From NCBI RefSeq assembly GCF_006337165.1, contig NZ_CP040896.1, positions 124,001 to 188,000 of the forward strand: a DNA stretch of 64,000 bases, given 5' to 3'. This document shows, piece by piece, positions 1 through 8,794 of the stretch. Below the pieces are notes generated by a model. The model did no database searches, was not told where the DNA came from, and worked only from the letters and a program-made list of their open reading frames with translations. Each line of letters starts with the position of its first letter. Position 1 is the first letter of the stretch. Source of the DNA: Hymenobacter jejuensis (GTDB lineage Bacteria > Bacteroidota > Bacteroidia > Cytophagales > Hymenobacteraceae). A program made the translations under genes and the position numbers.

Positions 1-749
1 CCGTCAATGGGCCCTCACTTATCTATCGCGATGATAACCAGCGGTTTGCCGCAGTGAAGTTTTCCATCCGGGGCCGCGACATGGGCTCGACCATAGAAGA
101 GGCACAGAAGAAGGTAAATGCCGTGCTGCAAGTCCCGAAGGGCTACTCGGTTAAGTGGACCGGCGACTTCGAAAACCAGCGGCGCGCTACGCAGCGGCTT
201 ACACAGGTTGTGCCGATTTCGCTGGCGATGATTTTCTTCATCCTGTTCATCCTGTTCGGCAACCTGAAAGATGCGGGCCTGGTGTTGCTCAACGTGCCGT
301 TTGCCATCATTGGCGGCATCGCGGCGCTGCTCCTCACGCACACCAACTTCTCGATCTCGGCGGGCATCGGGTTCATCGCTTTGTTTGGTATCTGTATCCA
401 GAACGGGGTGATTTTGATCTCGGTGTTTAAGCAAAACATGGTGAAGAAGCTCAGCCTCGACCGTAGCATTTCGCAGGGCGTAACTAGCCGCGTGCGCCCC
501 GTCGTGATGACGGCCCTGATGGCTACCATCGGCCTGATGCCCGCCGCCATCAGTACCGGCATCGGCTCGGAAACCTCTAAGCCCCTGGCCATTGTGGTGA
601 TCGGCGGTCTGATTACGGGCACCATCCTGACGCTGTTCATCTTCCCGCTCGTGTTTGAGCGTGCCTACCGTGCCGAGCACACGCACTACGGCGATGACCC
701 TGAGCTGAACCCCGCTCGCTTCGAAGAGCCTGTTTTGTTTGGCGCATAA
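1..749 (+). CDS. CzcA/CusA-type heavy-metal RND efflux pump, C-terminal part (cut by window edge)
   Basis: This is the C-terminal 248 or so residues of an inner-membrane RND pump that exports metal ions by proton antiport. The reading frame is open from base 3; the ATG at 54 is internal, because the residues before it (VNGPSLIYRDDNQRF) align with the matching stretch VNGPASVYHDNGQRF of the complete paralogue that ends at 6816. Transmembrane helices 8-12 are visible, including the shared block FSISAGIGFIALFGICIQNG. The two proteins are clearly similar but not identical over this part, so this is an old duplication. The protein ends with a short acidic tail. A hairpin terminator follows the stop codon. 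The metal specificity cannot be read from this fragment. Confidence 0.93.
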   Translation, partial: VNGPSLIYRDDNQRFAAVKFSIRGRDMGSTIEEAQKKVNAVLQVPKGYSVKWTGDFENQRRATQRLTQVVPISLAMIFFILFILFGNLKDAGLVLLNVPFAIIGGIAALLLTHTNFSISAGIGFIALFGICIQNGVILISVFKQNMVKKLSLDRSISQGVTSRVRPVVMTALMATIGLMPAAISTGIGSETSKPLAIVVIGGLITGTILTLFIFPLVFERAYRAEHTHYGDDPELNPARFEEPVLFGA

Positions 750-778
750 CCATTTATCAATCAATGTTTTATAAAAAA

Positions 779-805
779 GCCTCAGGTTTATCCTGAGGCT
801 TTTTT
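779..805 (+). terminator. Intrinsic terminator after first RND pump gene
   Basis: An 8-bp perfect stem (gcctcagg / cctgaggc) with a 5-base loop is followed by six T. A-run before the stem makes it nearly symmetrical. It separates the pump gene from cydAB. Confidence 0.9.
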
Positions 806-834
806 CGTGAACAGCCTAGCAAAACTGTCCTATT

Positions 835-867
835 GAGGGAGCAAAACCCGTTCTATATTGCTCCCTC
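835..867. promoter_or_regulatory. 10-bp inverted repeat upstream of cydA
   Basis: gagggagcaa (835-844) and ttgctccctc (858-867) are perfect inverted repeats with a 13-base spacer, in the gap between the terminator and cydA. No T-run follows, so it does not look like a terminator. It could be an operator for an oxygen- or redox-responsive regulator, or a structure in the 5' untranslated RNA; the sequence does not decide. Confidence 0.45.
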
Positions 868-1022
868 CTATCTCTCGTCTGCGGCTCACTCTCGGCAATT
901 ATATCCCGCTGCACTGTGTTTATTATCTGCGTGAGCGGGAGGCGTTCGCAGAAAAAAGCACTTGGGTTAGGTGCTTCAACCAGCGGCCCTTACTTTGCCG
1001 CGTTGCACGAAATTTCCTTGTC

Positions 1023-2360
1023 ATGGATGATTTTTTTGCTGCCCGGTCGCAAATGGCGTTGTCGCTGGGGTTTCACATTATCTACGCCTGCATCGGCATG
1101 GTGATGCCGTTTTTCATGGCGGTGTCGCACTTCCGTTGGCTCCGCACCCACGACGTTGTCTACCAGAACCTTACGAAAGCCTGGAGCAAAGGCGTCGCCA
1201 TCTTTTTTGCCACCGGTGCCGTGTCGGGCACCATGCTTTCCTTCGAATTGGGGTTGCTCTGGCCCCAGTTTATGGAGCACGCCGGACCGATATTTGGGAT
1301 GCCGTTTTCGCTGGAGGGAACGGCATTTTTTATTGAAGCCATCGCCCTCGGCTTCTTCCTTTACGGCTGGAACCGCTTCAATCCGTGGTTCCACTGGTTT
1401 ACGGGTGTCGTGGTGGGTATCAGCGGGTTAGCATCGGGCATTCTGGTGGTCGCGGCCAATTCGTGGATGAACAGTCCCGCGGGCTTCGACTACGTGAACG
1501 GCCAGTACCTCAACATCGACCCGATGGCGGCTATGTTTAATCGGGCCTGGCTATCGCAGTCCATTCACATGACCATTGCGGCTTTTGCCGCCACGGGATT
1601 CGCCGTAGCGGGTGTGCACGCGCTCATGTTGCTACGCGGAAAAAACGTGGTATTTCACCAACGCGCTTTCGCCATCGCGGCGGCATTTGGGGCGGTGGCG
1701 GCTATTTTGCAACCCCTCAGCGGCGACTTTTCGGCCAAAGACGTAGCCAAGCGGCAGCCCGCCAAGCTGGCCGCCATGGAAGCCCTTTTTCAGACGGAGA
1801 AGCCGGCGGCATTGGTGCTGGGCGGCGTGCCCGACGAAAAAAACCAACGCGTTGATTACGCCATTAAAGTCCCCGGAATGCTCAGTTTTCTGGCCCACGG
1901 CAATTTTCAGCAGGAAGTGCAGGGCCTCGACCGCATCCCGCGCGCCGACCGGCCGCCGGTGCTGGTGCCGCATTTTGCGTTTCAGATTATGGTGGGGCTG
2001 GGCACGTTTCTGATGGCGGTGTCGGCGCTGTATTTCTTTGCCTTGTGGCGAAAAAAGGCTTGGCTGCGCAGCAAATGGCTGTTGCGGCTGTTTGTGGCGG
2101 CTATTCCGCTTGGGTTTATAGCGGTCGAGGCGGGCTGGACGGTGACGGAAGTCGGCCGCCAACCCTGGATCATCTACGGGGTGATGCGCACCCGCGACGC
2201 CGTGACGCCCATGCCAGGCATTCAGTATTCCTTTTACGTGTTTACGGCGGTGTATTTGGTGCTGAGCTTTTTGGTCATCTTCCTGCTGTCGCGGCAAATT
2301 CAGATGGTGCCCAAGCTCTACGACCGGCCCGATCGCCCTCTACAACCTGTTTTAGCTTAA
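1023..2360 (+). CDS. cydA: Cytochrome bd-type quinol oxidase subunit I (CydA/CioA)
   Basis: Subunit I of the bd-type terminal oxidase, which oxidises quinol and reduces O2 to water in the inner membrane without pumping protons. The start at 1023 gives a 445-residue protein opening MDDFFAARSQMALSLGFHI, where the His near residue 18 corresponds to the conserved b595 heme ligand region; an upstream in-frame extension exists but is not typical. About nine transmembrane helices are visible, together with the motif GWTVTEVGRQPW, the equivalent of GWxxxExGRQPW in the family. The segment between helices 6 and 7 is short, so this is the short-Q-loop, cyanide-insensitive (CioA-like) type. It is followed after 6 bases by cydB. 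No cydX-like or cydDC genes are adjacent. Confidence 0.96.
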   Translation: MDDFFAARSQMALSLGFHIIYACIGMVMPFFMAVSHFRWLRTHDVVYQNLTKAWSKGVAIFFATGAVSGTMLSFELGLLWPQFMEHAGPIFGMPFSLEGTAFFIEAIALGFFLYGWNRFNPWFHWFTGVVVGISGLASGILVVAANSWMNSPAGFDYVNGQYLNIDPMAAMFNRAWLSQSIHMTIAAFAATGFAVAGVHALMLLRGKNVVFHQRAFAIAAAFGAVAAILQPLSGDFSAKDVAKRQPAKLAAMEALFQTEKPAALVLGGVPDEKNQRVDYAIKVPGMLSFLAHGNFQQEVQGLDRIPRADRPPVLVPHFAFQIMVGLGTFLMAVSALYFFALWRKKAWLRSKWLLRLFVAAIPLGFIAVEAGWTVTEVGRQPWIIYGVMRTRDAVTPMPGIQYSFYVFTAVYLVLSFLVIFLLSRQIQMVPKLYDRPDRPLQPVLA

Positions 2361-2366
2361 GTACTT

Positions 2367-3383
2367 ATGCACTACGTAGTTGTTGCTTATCTGTGCTTGG
2401 CGCTCTTGCTGTATCTGGTGCTGGGCGGCGCCGATTTTGGGGCCGGCATTATTGAGCTGTTTACGCCCCACCGGCACCGCCGCGTGGCCCGCCAGACGAT
2501 GTACCAAGCCATTGGCCCGATTTGGGAAGCCAACCACATGTGGCTGATCATTGCCGTAGTGATTCTGTTTGTGGCGTTTCCGCGCATTTATAGCGTGATG
2601 TCGGTGTCGCTGCATATCCCGTTGGTTATCATGCTGTTAGGCATTATCGCCCGCGGCACGGCCTTCGTGTTTCGTAGCTACGATGCCGTGAAGGACAACA
2701 TGCAGGGCGTTTACAGCCGCATCTTCACGTATTCCAGCTTTGTTACGCCGCTGTTTTTAGGCATCATTGCGGCCAGCGTGCTGTCGGGCACCATCAACTT
2801 GCAGGCTACCACGTTTTTAGATGCGTACGTGTTTAGCTGGCTGCACTGGTTTTCGGTGGCGGTTGGCTTTTTTACGGTGGCGCTGTGTGGCTACCTAGCT
2901 TCGGTGTACCTGATCGGCGAAGCCACCGACGAGATCAACCGGCAGCGGTACATCGCCAAAACGATGCGCCTGAATATCATTGCGGTAGCCTGCGGTGCGC
3001 TGGTGTTTGCGGCGGCGCATTTTCAGGGGGTGCCGCTGCTCAACTGGATTTTTGGCAACGCGGTAGGCGTTACGGCGGTGGTGCTGGCTACGCTGTCATT
3101 GGGGCTGCAATGGTATTTGTTGCTGCACGGCCACGACATCATTCCGCGCTTGCTGGCGGGCTTCCAGGCGACCATGATTTTGCTGGCCATTGGCTACAAG
3201 CACTTTCCCGATTTCATCATTCTGCGTGGAGGAGGCACACTGTCTTTGTTCACTCAAAACGCTCCGAAAAGCACCATGCATGCCCTCGGCCTAGCCCTGC
3301 TCCTAGGCAGCGTCCTGATTTTGCCAGCTTTAGGCTATCTCTACTACAGCTTCCAAAAGAAGGAAGAGTTCGCCGAGCATTGA
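2367..3383 (+). CDS. cydB: Cytochrome bd-type quinol oxidase subunit II (CydB/CioB)
   Basis: Partner subunit of the bd oxidase, 338 residues with about eight transmembrane segments. The N-terminus (LCLALLLYLVLGGADFGAGI) and the block IGPIWEANHMWLI are the standard CydB signatures. It starts 6 bases after cydA and the two are surely cotranscribed. The C-terminus ends in a charged KKEEFAEH tail. A REP-like hairpin and an intrinsic terminator follow. Confidence 0.96.
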   Translation: MHYVVVAYLCLALLLYLVLGGADFGAGIIELFTPHRHRRVARQTMYQAIGPIWEANHMWLIIAVVILFVAFPRIYSVMSVSLHIPLVIMLLGIIARGTAFVFRSYDAVKDNMQGVYSRIFTYSSFVTPLFLGIIAASVLSGTINLQATTFLDAYVFSWLHWFSVAVGFFTVALCGYLASVYLIGEATDEINRQRYIAKTMRLNIIAVACGALVFAAAHFQGVPLLNWIFGNAVGVTAVVLATLSLGLQWYLLLHGHDIIPRLLAGFQATMILLAIGYKHFPDFIILRGGGTLSLFTQNAPKSTMHALGLALLLGSVLILPALGYLYYSFQKKEEFAEH

Positions 3384-3384
3384 G

Positions 3385-3444
3385 CCTCTATACCTAGACC
3401 ATCATGCAGGGCGAACGCGAAGCATGATAGTCTAGGTATAGAGG
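3385..3444. repeat. REP-like hairpin after cydB
   Basis: A 23-bp stem (3385-3407 with 3422-3444) has a single mismatch, c3400 against a3429, and a 14-base loop, and lies 1 base after the cydB stop. Its loop-proximal part, catcatgcagggcgaacgcg then aagcatga, resembles the short palindromic repeats abundant in Hymenobacter genomes (of the catgc-gcga-gcatg type, recalled, not searched). A separate conventional terminator lies 40 bases further on, so this hairpin is not needed for termination. Confidence 0.6.
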
Positions 3445-3462
3445 GATTTCAAGTACAATCAT

Positions 3463-3473
3463 TTGATAATCAA
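3463..3473. repeat. TTGATAATCAA gene-end motif
   Basis: The 11-base near-palindrome sits between the cydB stop and its terminator, followed by tctctataaaa. The same order (motif, A+T-rich TATAAAA, terminator) is seen at 62092-62144. Confidence 0.5.
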
Positions 3474-3486
3474 TTCTCTATAAAAA

Positions 3487-3517
3487 GCCTTCCCTCCATC
3501 CGGAGGGAAGGCTTTTT
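3487..3517 (+). terminator. Intrinsic terminator of cydAB
   Basis: An 11-bp perfect stem (gccttccctcc / ggagggaaggc), a 4-base loop and five T, preceded by an A-run. It ends the cydAB unit before the second RND pump gene. Confidence 0.9.
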
Positions 3518-3672
3518 AGTTATCTGTGCTTTCCTATAAGGACTTCCCCCGCGGCTTGCCTTCACGAAATCCTCACTGTAAGGGGCTGAATTTCGGGGTA
3601 AATAGGTGCGTAGGCGACGTTGCGGACTTTTCCGGGCGGGGTTGCCGGTTCGCCCGCGCTATTCTTTCACTT

Positions 3673-6600
3673 ATGGGCAGATTTATTCAAAGCATTGTGG
3701 CCTTTTCGCTGAAGAACCGATTCTTCGTGTTCTTCATGACGGCCTTGTTAATTGCGGGGGGTGCGTACAGCTACATGCACACGCCGATCGAAGCGTTTCC
3801 GGACGTGACGAACACGCAAATTATCATTGTGTCGCAGTGGCCGGGCCGCTCGGCGCAGGAAGTCGAGCGCTTCGTGTCGGTGCCGATTGAGGTGGCCATG
3901 AACTCGGTGCAGAAGAAGTCTAACATGCGCTCAATCAGCATGTTCGGCTTGTCGGTGCTGAAGATCAACTTCGACGACGACGTCGACGATTTCTTCGCCC
4001 GCCAACAAGTGAATAACCTGCTGGCCGGCGTGAAGCTGCCCGAAGGCTGCGACTCCGACGTGCAGCCGCCCTACGGCCCTACCGGCGAGATTTTCCGCTA
4101 CACCGTGCAGAGCAACCGCGGGCGCAATACCAACGATTTGCTAGCTATTCAGGACTGGGTGGTGGAGCGCCAGCTGAAGTCGGTGCCCGGCGTGGCCGAC
4201 ATTGCCGCGTTTGGCGGCACCAAGAAAACTTACGAGATCACGGTTGATCCGGGCCAGCTCCAGAAGTTCGATCTGACGCCGCTGGAGGTGTTTCAGGCCG
4301 TGCAGAAGAGCAATATCAACGTCGGCGGCGACGTGATTGAGAAGAACTCGCAGTCGTATGTGGTGCGGGGCATCGGCCTGCTCAACAACACCGAGGACAT
4401 CGGCAACATCATCGTCAAGGACATCAACAGCACCCCGATTCTGGTGCGCAACGTGGCCAGCGTAACGGAGGGCTCGCTTCCGCGCGTAGGGCAGGCCGGC
4501 CTCGATGACAACAGCGACGTGGTGGAAGGCATCGTGATTATGCGCAAGGGCGAGAACCCAGCCGAGGTGCTTAAACGCGTAAAAGACAAGATTGAAGACC
4601 TGAATACCAAGGTGTTACCGGCCGACGTGAAGCTCGTCACCTTCTACGACCGCGACGTGCTTATGGACCACTGCACGCACACCGTGATCCACAACCTAAT
4701 CGAAGGCATCGTGCTGGTAACGCTCATCGTGTTCCTGTTCATGGCCGATTGGCGCTCGACGCTTATTGTGGGCGTAGTGGTGCCGCTGGCCTTGCTGTTT
4801 GCCTTTATCTGCTTGCGGCTTAAAGGCATGAGCGCCAACCTGTTATCCATGGGTGCCATTGACTTCGGTATTATCATCGACGGGGCCGTGGTCATGGTGG
4901 AAGGCATTTTTGTGGTGCTTGATCATAAGGCGCACAAAGTTGGGATGCCGGTGTTTAACAAGCTGGCCAAAATGGGCATCATCAAGAAAACCGGCGGCGA
5001 GCTAGGCAAGGCTGTGTTCTTTTCTAAGCTCATCATTCTCACGTGCTTACTGCCCATTTTCGCCTTTGAGAAAGTGGAAGGCAAGATGTTCTCGCCGCTG
5101 GCCTACACGCTGGGCTTTGCATTGGTCGGCGCGCTTATTCTGACGCTGACGCTGGTGCCGGTGCTGAGCAGCATTTTGCTCAACAAGAACGTGAAGGAGA
5201 AGAACAACCCGCTAGTCAACTTCTTCGATCGCATTGTCACCAAGGGCTTTGCTTGGACTTACACCCACAAACGGGTGAGTTTGCTGACGGCCTTTGCCGT
5301 GATGGCCGTAACGCTGTATTCGTTCACGTTCTTGGGCACCGAGTTTTTGCCGGAGCTGAACGAAGGCGCGCTGTGGGTGGAAACCAAGCTGCCGATGTCG
5401 TCGTCGCTGACGGAAACGAACAAAATGGCGGCCAACTACCGCCGCATTCTGCGCTCGTTCCCGGAGGTGCAATCGGTGCTTTCCCAGACGGGCCGCTCCA
5501 ACGACGGCACCGACCCGTCGGGCATTTATTACGTGCAGGCGCAGGTCAACCTCTACCCCAAAGAGGAATGGAAGCGCGACATCACAAAGGAGGAGCTGAT
5601 TGACGAAATGGATGCCAAGCTGAAGGAGTATCCGGGCATCGTGTTCAACTACTCGCAGCCCATCATCGACAACGTGGAGGAAGCCGTAGCGGGCATCAAC
5701 GCGGCCCTGGCCGTGAAGATTTTTGGCAACGACCTGCAAGCCATCGACGACAAAGCCGACTCCGTGATGACCATCCTCAAAACCGTGCGCGGCGTGAAGG
5801 ACTTGGGCATTTTGCGCAACCTCGGCCAGCCAGAATTAAGCATTCATCTAAACGAAGGGCGCATGGCCGCCTATGGCGTACAAGCCTCTGACGCACAAGC
5901 CGTTATCGAAATGGCCATTGGAGGTAAAGCGGCCACCCAACTCTACGAAGGTGAGCGCAAGTTCGACGTGCGTATCCGCTACCCCAAGCAATACCGCTCG
6001 ACCGAAGATGAAATTCGGGAGCTGCGCGTGCCAACCATCCGGGGCACGAAGGTGGCACTCAAGGAAATTGCCGATGTGAAGACCGTCAACGGTCCAGCCT
6101 CGGTGTATCATGATAACGGTCAGCGCTTTATCGCGGTGAAGTTTTCCATCCGCGACCGCGACATGGGCTCGACCATTGCCGAAGCGCAGGAGAAAGTCAA
6201 CCGCCAGATTCACCTGCCCAAAGGCTACAGCATTGCCTGGGCCGGCGAATTTGAAAACCAAGTGCGCGCGACCAACCGCCTCGAGCAAGTAGTACCTATC
6301 TCGCTGGTAATCATCTTCATTCTGCTGTTCATCACCTTCGGCAATGCCAAAGATGCGGGCCTAGTGCTCATCAACGTACCCTTCGCCCTGATCGGCGGCA
6401 TCGTGGCCCTGCACCTGACGCACATTAACTTCAGCATCTCGGCGGGCATCGGGTTCATTGCCTTGTTCGGCATTTGCATCCAAAACGGCGTGATTCTGAT
6501 TACGGTGTTCAAGCAAAACCTGCGCAAGAAGCTCTCGCTCGCCGAATCGTTGCGCGCCGGCGTGGCCTCGCGCGTGCGCCCCGTCGTGATGACGGCCATG

Positions 6601-6816
6601 ATGGCCATGATTGGTTTGTTTCCGGCGGCTCTGAGCACCGGCATCGGCTCGGAAACGCAGAAACCGCTGGCCATCGTCGTGATCGGCGGCTTGGTGTCGG
6701 CCACGGTGCTCACGCTGCTGATTTTCCCGCTCGTGTTTGACTGGGCTTACCGCGAAATGCACCAAGATGCTCCTTCCGCACCCGTATCCGAAGAGAATCA
6801 GCTGGTTACGGCATAA
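3673..6816 (+). CDS. czcA: CzcA-type heavy-metal RND efflux pump, full length
   Basis: A full-length (1047 residues) inner-membrane proton/metal antiporter of the heavy-metal RND family, expected to work with a periplasmic adaptor and an outer-membrane channel. The ATG at 3673 begins MGRFIQSIVAFSLKNRFFVF, the normal start of the family; the open frame extends further upstream but without family character. Transmembrane helix 4 carries DFGIIIDGAVVMVEG, the charged proton-relay motif of CzcA-like pumps (divalent cations), rather than the CusA-type variant, so Zn, Co or Ni is more likely than Cu/Ag, but this is inference. Two periplasmic porter regions flank helices 2-6. It is a paralogue of the pump cut at the left edge. 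No adaptor or channel gene is adjacent in the window. Confidence 0.93.
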   Translation: MGRFIQSIVAFSLKNRFFVFFMTALLIAGGAYSYMHTPIEAFPDVTNTQIIIVSQWPGRSAQEVERFVSVPIEVAMNSVQKKSNMRSISMFGLSVLKINFDDDVDDFFARQQVNNLLAGVKLPEGCDSDVQPPYGPTGEIFRYTVQSNRGRNTNDLLAIQDWVVERQLKSVPGVADIAAFGGTKKTYEITVDPGQLQKFDLTPLEVFQAVQKSNINVGGDVIEKNSQSYVVRGIGLLNNTEDIGNIIVKDINSTPILVRNVASVTEGSLPRVGQAGLDDNSDVVEGIVIMRKGENPAEVLKRVKDKIEDLNTKVLPADVKLVTFYDRDVLMDHCTHTVIHNLIEGIVLVTLIVFLFMADWRSTLIVGVVVPLALLFAFICLRLKGMSANLLSMGAIDFGIIIDGAVVMVEGIFVVLDHKAHKVGMPVFNKLAKMGIIKKTGGELGKAVFFSKLIILTCLLPIFAFEKVEGKMFSPLAYTLGFALVGALILTLTLVPVLSSILLNKNVKEKNNPLVNFFDRIVTKGFAWTYTHKRVSLLTAFAVMAVTLYSFTFLGTEFLPELNEGALWVETKLPMSSSLTETNKMAANYRRILRSFPEVQSVLSQTGRSNDGTDPSGIYYVQAQVNLYPKEEWKRDITKEELIDEMDAKLKEYPGIVFNYSQPIIDNVEEAVAGINAALAVKIFGNDLQAIDDKADSVMTILKTVRGVKDLGILRNLGQPELSIHLNEGRMAAYGVQASDAQAVIEMAIGGKAATQLYEGERKFDVRIRYPKQYRSTEDEIRELRVPTIRGTKVALKEIADVKTVNGPASVYHDNGQRFIAVKFSIRDRDMGSTIAEAQEKVNRQIHLPKGYSIAWAGEFENQVRATNRLEQVVPISLVIIFILLFITFGNAKDAGLVLINVPFALIGGIVALHLTHINFSISAGIGFIALFGICIQNGVILITVFKQNLRKKLSLAESLRAGVASRVRPVVMTAMMAMIGLFPAALSTGIGSETQKPLAIVVIGGLVSATVLTLLIFPLVFDWAYREMHQDAPSAPVSEENQLVTA

Positions 6817-6821
6817 CGGTC

Positions 6822-6859
6822 AATGCCTTCCCGCCCTCTTAAAGGGGCGGGAAGGCATT
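6822..6859. terminator. Bidirectional terminator between czcA and the DUF3078 gene
   Basis: A 15-bp perfect stem (6822-6836 with 6845-6859) with an 8-base loop lies between two convergent genes. The flanks are only weakly T-rich. Confidence 0.75.
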
Positions 6860-6887
6860 ATATTGTAAATACCTTACAATCAAGTAT

Positions 6888-7829
6888 TTACTTTTTATCG
6901 TCGCTGTAGTTCTGGATGGTATAGAGGAAACCGAGTGTCAGGCCCTGGCTATATTGCAACCCCCGATCCTGGTCGTAATCGTAGAGCATGATACCGGTTA
7001 GCGCCACGTTGATGTAGCGATTCACTTTGGCAGTAAGGCCGGCATCCAAGCGGTGATCGATGCGGCGCAGAGCGAAATTGTCGCCATAGTTGGCGAAAAG
7101 TAGATAACGGGCTTTCAGATTTACGTTCTTGGCGATGTCCTTGTCGAACTCGGCCAACACTTGCGCTGCCAAGACTTCAAACCGGGTAGAATGACCGGGG
7201 CGTACACCGTAGGGCCGATCGCCTAGAGCTTCCATAAACCGCTGATTACGACCAACTATCGTGAGGCGCGGTGCAAACGGTGACAGCCGCACCTTGAAGT
7301 AATCGGTTGGATGGTACTCGAAGCCGTAAGCGGCCGTAACATAAGCCGGCGCAAACGTGGACGACAGGATCTGCGCCCGCTCGTTGCCGTTGGCGTCCTT
7401 GCTGTACTTGTAGCCAGCCGCAAACTGCGTCAGTAGGTTCAGGGATACAAACGTATCCCAATGCGGACTAAGGCTGCGGCCGTATTTGGTATCTAGAAAA
7501 ATGCGGTCGAGGTTCTTGCGGTAGCCTTGCCCCTTGTTCGATACGAAAGCGTAGAGCAGGTCGGCTTCGTTGTCCCAACTGGCGGCGTCAAGCTTGTAAT
7601 TGGCCTTCGCATTCAAGAGCGTATTGAGGCCGAATGAATTGACTCCCCCGCCCCGCCAATTCGACGACAGTGTGGCTTCGGTGAAATTAAGACCGGCCTT
7701 AAAGCTTCTCTTCCAAAGCGGCTCGGGGGGCAGATCGGTGGCCGAGTCAACAACGACTACCTGGGCGGATGCTGGCTGCTCCAATGCCAAGCCTGCCGCC
7801 ACAAGCAGCCCAATAAAAACACGTTTCAT
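6888..7829 (-). CDS. DUF3078-type outer-membrane beta-barrel protein
   Basis: A 313-residue exported protein of the DUF3078 family, a Bacteroidota-specific group of predicted outer-membrane barrels of unknown function. I take the second Met (7829, MKRVFIGLLVAAGLALEQPA) as the start because a signal peptide follows directly, cleaved near ASAQ. Conserved features visible are WKRSFKAGLNFTEATLSSNW near the start and GYRKNLDR further in, and a repeating pattern of alternating hydrophobic and aromatic strands through to the end (TLGFLYTIQNY). It is convergent with czcA and divergent from the barrel gene at 7934; no operon partner is seen. Confidence 0.82.
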   Translation of the reverse strand: MKRVFIGLLVAAGLALEQPASAQVVVVDSATDLPPEPLWKRSFKAGLNFTEATLSSNWRGGGVNSFGLNTLLNAKANYKLDAASWDNEADLLYAFVSNKGQGYRKNLDRIFLDTKYGRSLSPHWDTFVSLNLLTQFAAGYKYSKDANGNERAQILSSTFAPAYVTAAYGFEYHPTDYFKVRLSPFAPRLTIVGRNQRFMEALGDRPYGVRPGHSTRFEVLAAQVLAEFDKDIAKNVNLKARYLLFANYGDNFALRRIDHRLDAGLTAKVNRYINVALTGIMLYDYDQDRGLQYSQGLTLGFLYTIQNYSDDKK

Positions 7830-7933
7830 AACCCTCAGATTTCGTGACACATAAATTAAAATTTATCCTAATATACTAATGTAACTATATAAACACCGGT
7901 CGAACTTTCTCGTCTTTACCGGTGTCGGAGGGA

Positions 7934-8794
7934 ATGCGCAAGACCACTCTGCTGACCGCCGCCGGGCTTATGCTCGCCGGCCCGGCCCGCACCCTGGCCC
8001 AAACTGTTGACAAGGAAATCGGTAACGCCGACACGCCTTTCGCCCACAACATCCGCCCCGACCGCCCCGGTCAAACGGTGACCACCAACATGCTTCGCCC
8101 CGGCCAGGTGCAGCTCGAAACCGGCATCCTCCGCTTCAAGCCCGCCGACCCCAACTTGGGCACTCGCCGCTCCCTTTCCACGGCGCTGCTGCGGGTGGGC
8201 TTCTTCAATCACATCGAATTGCGGGCCTCGCAGGGCTACCTCCACGCGCTGCCAACTGCCACCGGCCGCCCCGAAAATGGGGTTCCGGTGCCGGGTTTTC
8301 CGGCAGGCTTTATGCCGCTCACAGTAGGAGCTAAGTTTTTGGCATCGACCAACCAAGATGCTCGCTCCCAAGTGGTTGTGTTGGCCGAAATGACCCTTCC
8401 CAACGGCGATGCTTCCTTCACCAACAAAGCCTACGAGCCGTCAGCAAGCCTATTGATCTCGCAGCAATTGGGCGAACGTTTTGGCTTGGAAGCCAACCTT
8501 GGTTTTCGGCAACGCGGCTTCAAAGCAGCCGATACCAAAGTGGGCCAATACTTGGGCACGCTGGCGCTCAACGGGCCGCTGGGCCGCAGCTTTGGCTTCT
8601 TCGCCGAAACCTACGCCACTTGGCGGCAAACGGAAAAATTGGCACCGGGTCTTACTTCGGGCCTGTACTGGCGACCACTCCCTGGCCTGCGCCTCGACGC
8701 CACGGCTGGGCAAGGCTTTGGCGGACCCACCAACGGCTTTTCGGTTGGGGCCGGCCTGAGCATGCGCGTGGGCGGCAATAAAATAACTAATTGA
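7934..8794 (+). CDS. Putative outer-membrane barrel protein (phenol MetA-pathway/transporter-like)
   Basis: A 286-residue exported protein. The start at ATG 7934 (MRKTTLLTAAGLMLAGPART) gives a clean signal peptide; a GTG four codons upstream is possible. After the signal the segment NIRPDRPGQTVTTNMLRPGQ followed by QLETG is typical of the barrel family annotated as putative MetA-pathway phenol degradation proteins, although no aromatic catabolism genes are nearby, so the substrate is unknown. The rest is a pattern of amphipathic strands (LEANLGFRQRGF, SVGAGLSMRV). The last nine codons and the TGA stop lie inside a perfect 59-base palindrome, described separately. Confidence 0.65.
   Translation: MRKTTLLTAAGLMLAGPARTLAQTVDKEIGNADTPFAHNIRPDRPGQTVTTNMLRPGQVQLETGILRFKPADPNLGTRRSLSTALLRVGFFNHIELRASQGYLHALPTATGRPENGVPVPGFPAGFMPLTVGAKFLASTNQDARSQVVVLAEMTLPNGDASFTNKAYEPSASLLISQQLGERFGLEANLGFRQRGFKAADTKVGQYLGTLALNGPLGRSFGFFAETYATWRQTEKLAPGLTSGLYWRPLPGLRLDATAGQGFGGPTNGFSVGAGLSMRVGGNKITN

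Noticed and set aside
15..764. Long open frame on the minus strand opposite the partial RND pump
   Set aside because: Shadow of the pump gene: high GC content leaves the antisense frame open. Composition (Arg/His/Gln-rich, no domain) is not that of a real protein.
3526..3672. Upstream extension of the second RND pump
   Set aside because: The extension overlaps the region after the cydAB terminator and has no family character; the Met at 3673 starts the normal first helix.
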